From positions 3,100,001 to 3,164,000 of the forward strand of contig NZ_CP053836.1 of the NCBI RefSeq assembly GCF_013201825.1: a DNA stretch of 64,000 nucleotides. The letters are read 5' to 3'. Source of the DNA: Halarcobacter ebronensis (GTDB taxonomy: Bacteria > Campylobacterota > Campylobacteria > Campylobacterales > Arcobacteraceae). The position numbers and the translations under genes were made by a program. Below are positions 59,990 to 64,000 of this stretch, piece after piece. The notes below the pieces were generated by a model, which had not been told where the DNA came from, searched no databases, and saw only the letters and a program-made list of their open reading frames with translations. Position 1 is the first letter of the stretch; every line of letters begins with the position of its first letter.

Positions 59990-60625
59990 ATGACTGTAAC
60001 TCTTATGCAAAATAGCTCATTAGAAGTTTGTGCCCATGCGATTAGAACCTGCTGGCAATCTTATGATAAAAGTGATTGTGGGGGACCAAAAGATTTAGAA
60101 CTTATTGATAGAGTTGGAAATAAATTTAAACACGCTTCTACTTTAGAGCATTTAACTTATACCTTTTTTATTGAAGGAATTAGTAGAGCCCTACTTCAAG
60201 AATTAGCTAGACACAGAATGGCTAGTCCATCTGTAAAATCTACAAGATATACTCTAAAAGAGTTAAAAGATGAAGAACCATTTACAACAGATGATAAACA
60301 AAGAGCAGAAAAATATCTAGTGATGACAAGCAGTGACTTAGTAAATGAGATGTCTATAAAAGCTTTAGAAAATTTAAGGGAAGTTCTTCAAACAAAAATA
60401 GGGAATGATGTGGCTAAATATTGCCTGCCAGAGAGTTATAAAACCTCTCTTACTTGGACAATCAACGCTAGAAGTCTTCAAAACTTTATAGCTTTAAGAA
60501 GCTCAAAATCTGCCCTATGGGAGATTAGAGATTTAGCAAATGCTATTTTTGAATCCCTTCCTGAAGATCATAAATATCTATTTGAGTCTTGTGTTTACAA
60601 TGCTCAAGATGATTTAGAACACTAA
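59990..60625 (+). CDS. thyX: FAD-dependent thymidylate synthase
   Basis: Makes dTMP from dUMP with methylene-tetrahydrofolate and FADH2, in the cytoplasm. The 211-residue protein carries the ThyX motif R-H-R-x2-S-x4-S-x-R-Y (RHRMASPSVKSTRYT) and the flavin-binding HASTLEHLTYTFFIEG. The catalytic region near SLTWTINARSLQNFIALR is also intact. The channel gene follows by 12 bases. It replaces ThyA in this organism, as in many campylobacterota. Confidence 0.96.
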   Translation: MTVTLMQNSSLEVCAHAIRTCWQSYDKSDCGGPKDLELIDRVGNKFKHASTLEHLTYTFFIEGISRALLQELARHRMASPSVKSTRYTLKELKDEEPFTTDDKQRAEKYLVMTSSDLVNEMSIKALENLREVLQTKIGNDVAKYCLPESYKTSLTWTINARSLQNFIALRSSKSALWEIRDLANAIFESLPEDHKYLFESCVYNAQDDLEH

Positions 60626-60637
60626 GAAAACTAAAAA

Positions 60638-61246
60638 ATGACTGCATTAGAAATAGCTGATATAATAGGGATAATCTCCTTTACTATTAGTGGTTTTCTA
60701 ATTGCAGTGCATATGAAAATGGATATCTTAGGTATCTTTATCTCTTCTTTTTTAACTGCCTTTGGAGGAGGAATGGTAAGGGATGTAATTGCAAACCAAA
60801 CCCCATATATTTTTACTAATAATCTTCCAATAATACTTGTAATATCAACTTTAATTTTCTCTATAGTTTTCAAACTTCATAAGATAACTGATTTAGAGGG
60901 TAAAACAGCCTTTGTGGTAACTGATACCATTGGACTTGTATCTTTTGCTATAAGTGGGGCTATTATTGCTATAAATGCTGATTTTAATTTTATTGGTATT
61001 ATCCTTCTTTCGCTTTTAACAGCTATTGGAGGAGGAACCCTAAGGGATATAATTATAAATAGGATTCCAGCAGTTTTAATGAGTGATTTTTATGGGGCAA
61101 TTGCAATAATTATAGGCTTTATAATTATTGCTTTAGACTACTTTGGACAAGTAAATAAAATCGCCCTTTTAATAACCTTTGCCTTTGGTATAGCCCTTAG
61201 ACTCTTCGCTTATTATAAAAAGTGGCATTTGCCAACTCTCTCTTAA
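60638..61246 (+). CDS. Trimeric intracellular cation channel family protein (YicG/UPF0126)
   Basis: A 202-residue inner-membrane protein with two repeats of three helices and a seventh. Each repeat carries the signature: TAFGGGMVRDVIANQTPYIF in the first and TAIGGGTLRDIIINRIPAVL in the second. Bacterial TRIC-type proteins conduct cations or glycine-like solutes; physiological role unclear. The last 4 bases overlap the convergent lpdA gene. Confidence 0.92.
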   Translation: MTALEIADIIGIISFTISGFLIAVHMKMDILGIFISSFLTAFGGGMVRDVIANQTPYIFTNNLPIILVISTLIFSIVFKLHKITDLEGKTAFVVTDTIGLVSFAISGAIIAINADFNFIGIILLSLLTAIGGGTLRDIIINRIPAVLMSDFYGAIAIIIGFIIIALDYFGQVNKIALLITFAFGIALRLFAYYKKWHLPTLS

Positions 61247-62595
61247 GACAAAGCCTCTAAAACAGATTCACTAAGAGTTGGGTGAGCAAATATCATTTTA
61301 GACAGATCATCCAATGTTAGTTTTGCATTTATTGCAATTAAGAACTGATGTATTAACTCAGTTGCTTCATTTCCAACAATAGAAACCCCTAAAATAGCTT
61401 GGGTACTCTCATTATAGATGATTTTGATAAAACCACTATCATCCCCTTTGATTTTTGATTTGGCACTTGATTTAAAAAACACTTTTTTTGTTTTAAATTT
61501 TATATCTTGCTCTTTTAAAGAGTTTTCACTCTGCCCAATAGAGGCAACCTGAGGTGAACAAAAGGTAACCGAAGGGAAAATTGCAGTTAAAGGAAGTGCC
61601 TCTAGATTTAGAAGTTTGTGGGCAACCCTTTTTGCCTCATAATATGCCACATGGGCTAAGGCTGGGGATTGTATCACATCACCTATTGCATATACTTTTT
61701 TATTGCTAAGTGATTGTAAGTTTGTATCCACTTCTACAAAATCTTTGTTAACATTAATATTAGCTTTTTCTAGGTTTAAACCTTTTGTATTTGGAACTCT
61801 TCCTATTGAGATTAGAACTTTATCAAACTCTAAAATCTCCTCTTTTTTCCCTAAATCAATTTTTACTTCTACTTTGTCATCTTTTATTTTATAGTCAACT
61901 ATATTTGCTTTAACATCAACTCTTATTCCATCCCTTTCAAACTCCCTTTTTATAGTTTTTCCAACATCATCATCCTCTATTGGAAGAAGCTTTGATGTAA
62001 ACTCTACAATATGGGTTTTAACCCCAAAGCAGTTAAAAAATGTTGCAAACTCACACCCAATAGCTCCACCTCCAACAATTAAAATAGACGAAGGGAGTTT
62101 ATCCAAAGTAAATACCTCTTTTGAAGAGATAATTTTATCCCCATCTATTTTCAGCAAAGGGTGTTCCCTATGCTTTGAGCCAGTTGCAATAATAAACTCT
62201 TCACCACTAATCTCTTCATTTCCTACTAAAACTCTTTTTTCATCTATAAAAGAGGCAAACCCATACTTTATCTCTACTTTTGCCTTTTGAAGTTTTTTAA
62301 AAATACCACTTTTTGTATCGCAAATAAGTTGACAAGTATTGTTTTTAAGTTTTTGTAAATCAAAACCATTAAACTCAAAATCAACACCACACTCTTTAAA
62401 GTATGAAGCTTTTTTTAAATAGATTGCACTTTCCAAAAAATTCTTAGCAGGGATACAGCCCCAGTTTAGGCAAGTGCCACCTAAACTCTCTTCATCTTTA
62501 TCAATTAGACATACAGATTTTCCACCCTCACCTAAAAGGGTGGCAATCTCATAACCTGCTGGTCCTGCACCAAGTACTACTACATCATACATCAT
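61243..62595 (-). CDS. lpdA: Dihydrolipoyl dehydrogenase
   Basis: Flavoprotein that re-oxidises the lipoyl group of 2-oxo-acid dehydrogenases or of glycine cleavage H protein using NAD+. The 450-residue protein has the FAD site VVLGAGPAGYEIA, redox cysteines C42 and C47 (GGTCLNWGCIPAKNF), the NAD motif VGGGAIGCEFATFF and the C-terminal AHPTLSE catalytic dyad. The neighbours lipA and gcvPB on the same strand point to glycine cleavage or lipoate-dependent metabolism. 10 bases separate it from lipA. Confidence 0.95.
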   Translation of the reverse strand: MMYDVVVLGAGPAGYEIATLLGEGGKSVCLIDKDEESLGGTCLNWGCIPAKNFLESAIYLKKASYFKECGVDFEFNGFDLQKLKNNTCQLICDTKSGIFKKLQKAKVEIKYGFASFIDEKRVLVGNEEISGEEFIIATGSKHREHPLLKIDGDKIISSKEVFTLDKLPSSILIVGGGAIGCEFATFFNCFGVKTHIVEFTSKLLPIEDDDVGKTIKREFERDGIRVDVKANIVDYKIKDDKVEVKIDLGKKEEILEFDKVLISIGRVPNTKGLNLEKANINVNKDFVEVDTNLQSLSNKKVYAIGDVIQSPALAHVAYYEAKRVAHKLLNLEALPLTAIFPSVTFCSPQVASIGQSENSLKEQDIKFKTKKVFFKSSAKSKIKGDDSGFIKIIYNESTQAILGVSIVGNEATELIHQFLIAINAKLTLDDLSKMIFAHPTLSESVLEALS

Positions 62596-62605
62596 AAACT
62601 CCTAA

Positions 62606-63484
62606 TTATTCACCTACATACTCATGGGCTAAATATGAACTTCTTGTGTATGGGCTTGAGTGAACAAACTCAAAGCCCATATCTAGAGCTATTTGTTTGT
62701 ACTTTTCAAACTGCGAGGGTCTCACATACTCAACTACCTTTTCATACTCATTTGAAGGGGCTAGATATTGCCCAATACTTAAGTAGTCGCAACCAACCTC
62801 TCTTAAATCTTTCATAACCTCTATCATCTCTTCTTGGCTCTCACCAAGTCCCACCATCAAAGCAGTTTTTGTCTTAGTCTCCTTTGGAGCCAAAGCTTTT
62901 AGCTTTTTTAGAACTTGTAGAGATCTTTTGTAGTTTGCAGCCTTTCTTATTTTATAAAGCCTTGGGACGGTCTCTATATTGTGCCCTAATACAGTTGCCC
63001 CGCTATTTGCTACAAGTTTTAAAGAGTCAAGGTTTCCTTGAAAATCTGGGATTAATAGTTCAACTTTAGTATTTGGTAACTCTTTTAAAATATTTTTTGT
63101 TACCAAAGAGAACTGTTTTGCGCCCCCATCTTTTAAATCATCCCTTGCTGGACTTGTAATAACCACATATTTAAGCTCCAAGGCTTTAACAGAAGTTGTG
63201 ACTTGCTCTATCTCTTTTTCATTTACTCCAAGAGGTTTTCCAGTTGCGACATTACAGTAAGAACATCTTCTAGTACAAATGGCACCCAAAATTAAAAAAG
63301 TTGCATTTTTTTTAGAGAAACACTCACTAATATTTGGACATTTTGCCTCTTGACAAATAGTGTGAATACCAACATTTTTTAGAAGTTGGTCCATCTGTTT
63401 TTGTGCACCAAATTGAAGCTTTTTTCTAAGCCATTGGGGTTTTCTTCCATTTTCACTATTTTTTATATTCTCACGCATTGTCAT
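62606..63484 (-). CDS. lipA: Lipoyl synthase
   Basis: Radical-SAM enzyme that inserts two sulfurs into octanoylated carrier domains. The 292-residue protein carries both clusters: auxiliary C44-x4-C49-x5-C55 (CQEAKCPNISEC) and radical-SAM C70-x3-C74-x2-C77 (CTRRCSYC), and the C-terminal PYTRSSYLAHE supplies the Ser ligand. The start is ATG at 63484 or two codons in. It lies between lpdA and gcvPB in one operon, so it lipoylates H protein of the glycine cleavage system and others. Confidence 0.96.
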   Translation of the reverse strand: MTMRENIKNSENGRKPQWLRKKLQFGAQKQMDQLLKNVGIHTICQEAKCPNISECFSKKNATFLILGAICTRRCSYCNVATGKPLGVNEKEIEQVTTSVKALELKYVVITSPARDDLKDGGAKQFSLVTKNILKELPNTKVELLIPDFQGNLDSLKLVANSGATVLGHNIETVPRLYKIRKAANYKRSLQVLKKLKALAPKETKTKTALMVGLGESQEEMIEVMKDLREVGCDYLSIGQYLAPSNEYEKVVEYVRPSQFEKYKQIALDMGFEFVHSSPYTRSSYLAHEYVGE

Positions 63485-63509
63485 TACTAATCCTTTTAAA
63501 TCTCATCTT

Positions 63510-64000
63510 TTAACAGTTGAAACAAACATCTAACTCTTTTATAGCCCTTGTATCATCTGGTCTGCTAACCCCTAAAGTTTTTGGATACTCTCTGAAAGCT
63601 TCTGCATCCTCTTTTGCCAGATTAACAGCATCAATCATTTTTTGGCAAAACTCATCTATGGTCTGTTTGTTTTCTGTCTCTGTTGGCTCAATCATTATTG
63701 CTTCTTTTACAATAAGTGGGAAATAAACAGTTGGGGCATGCATTCCAAAATCTAAAAGATATTTTGCAATATCCATAGCTGTAACCTTATGCTCTTTTGC
63801 TAAGGTTTTAGCTGATAGTACACACTCATGCATACACATGGTATCAAATGGCATATCAAAATAATCTTTTAGTTTTACTCTTATGTAGTTTGCATTTAGA
63901 ACAGCTTTAGAACTTGCATTTTTCATCCCATTTCCACCTAAGACTGTCATATAAACCAAGGCTCGTAAAGATATTCCATAGTTTCCAAAAAATGGTGAGA
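63510..64000 (-). CDS. gcvPB: Glycine dehydrogenase subunit 2, C-terminal part (start beyond the window)
   Basis: The C-terminal 163 residues of the P2 subunit of split P-protein, which decarboxylates glycine with PLP. The frame is open back to the window edge and reads SPFFGNYGISLRALVYM before TVLGGNGMK, matching the S-F-x-G-N-x-G-x-x-x-R-A region of GcvPB. Later segments DFGMHAPTVYFPLIV, MIEPTETENK and FCQKMIDAV are typical. The lipoyl genes follow. The protein ends in ELDVCFNC, with two late cysteines. An apparent start near 63959 is an internal Leu codon. Confidence 0.93.
   Translation of the reverse strand, partial: SPFFGNYGISLRALVYMTVLGGNGMKNASSKAVLNANYIRVKLKDYFDMPFDTMCMHECVLSAKTLAKEHKVTAMDIAKYLLDFGMHAPTVYFPLIVKEAIMIEPTETENKQTIDEFCQKMIDAVNLAKEDAEAFREYPKTLGVSRPDDTRAIKELDVCFNC

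Noticed and set aside
61243-62595. Mercuric reductase or glutathione reductase
   Set aside because: The GGTCLNWGCIP redox motif alone is shared, but lipA and gcvPB beside it and the absence of an N-terminal metal domain favour dihydrolipoyl dehydrogenase.

Overview
The window is strongly AT-rich, densely coded DNA from one chromosome. Overlapping stop/start codons, frequent TTG and GTG starts, AAGGAG-type ribosome sites and -10 boxes behind T-rich tracts suggest a campylobacterotal (epsilonproteobacterial) genome, most likely an Arcobacter-type organism. The gene set fits: assimilatory sulfate reduction, ThyX, GcvPB/LipA/LpdA, TypA, many small cytochromes and OmpR-type two-component systems. 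No tRNA, rRNA, CRISPR array, transposase or prophage gene was seen.

Region 1 (1-7300): sulfur assimilation, metY (truncated by the window edge), an Rrf2-type regulator, cysK, a DUF2061 protein, cysH, cysD, cysN and a siroheme sulfite reductase. Together they take sulfate to APS, sulfite and sulfide, then to cysteine or homocysteine. A 24-bp element occurs twice between cysH and cysD. Region 2 (7335-13243): a class V aminotransferase-like protein, a PhoX-type lipoprotein, a membrane metallophosphoesterase, a Crp-type regulator and a small heat shock gene. The last has a consensus promoter overlapped by a CIRCE-like operator and is followed by a 31-codon membrane-peptide gene.

Region 3 (13445-24107): a two-armed, convergent cluster of predicted peptide-ligase chemistry. 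The plus arm has transglutaminase-DUF2126, a circularly permuted ATP-grasp fused to alpha-E, and a second transglutaminase. The minus arm has a second ATP-grasp and alpha-E as separate genes plus two M14-like proteins, one of which has lost its metal ligands. No product is known to me. Region 4 (24440-29582): a periplasmic binding protein paired with a sensor kinase whose phospho-acceptor His is Asn, a second small membrane-peptide gene, and typA.

Region 5 (29763-38343): a tightly packed series of a MacB/LolD-like ABC pair, an orphan CcoN-like heme-copper protein, a membrane protein, YceI, a periplasmic protein, a phosphoesterase, a two-component system and cytochrome b561. Region 6 (38333-50348): a divergent aryl-polyene-type cluster with ketosynthase, chain-length factor, ACP, two dehydratases, ketoreductase, aromatic ammonia-lyase, adenylation enzyme, glycosyl- and acyltransferases, LolA-like carrier and MMPL exporter. 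Region 7 (50356-57914): a lipoprotein, a DMT transporter, an HD-GYP protein and an SHP/diheme cytochrome c/cytochrome b561 cluster with its own two-component system; the b561-cytochrome c fusion carries a one-base frameshift. Region 8 (57958-64000): a membrane protein, a glycosyltransferase, thyX, a TRIC/YicG channel, then lpdA, lipA and the C-terminal part of gcvPB on the minus strand.

The observations most likely to be new are: (i) two paralogous 31-33 residue membrane peptides, each behind a potential two-state hairpin that can hide its ribosome site, one after hsp20 and one after typA; (ii) the duplicated ATP-grasp/alpha-E cluster with a catalytically dead M14 partner; (iii) the His-less sensor kinase; (iv) the orphan CcoN-like protein with an altered copper site.
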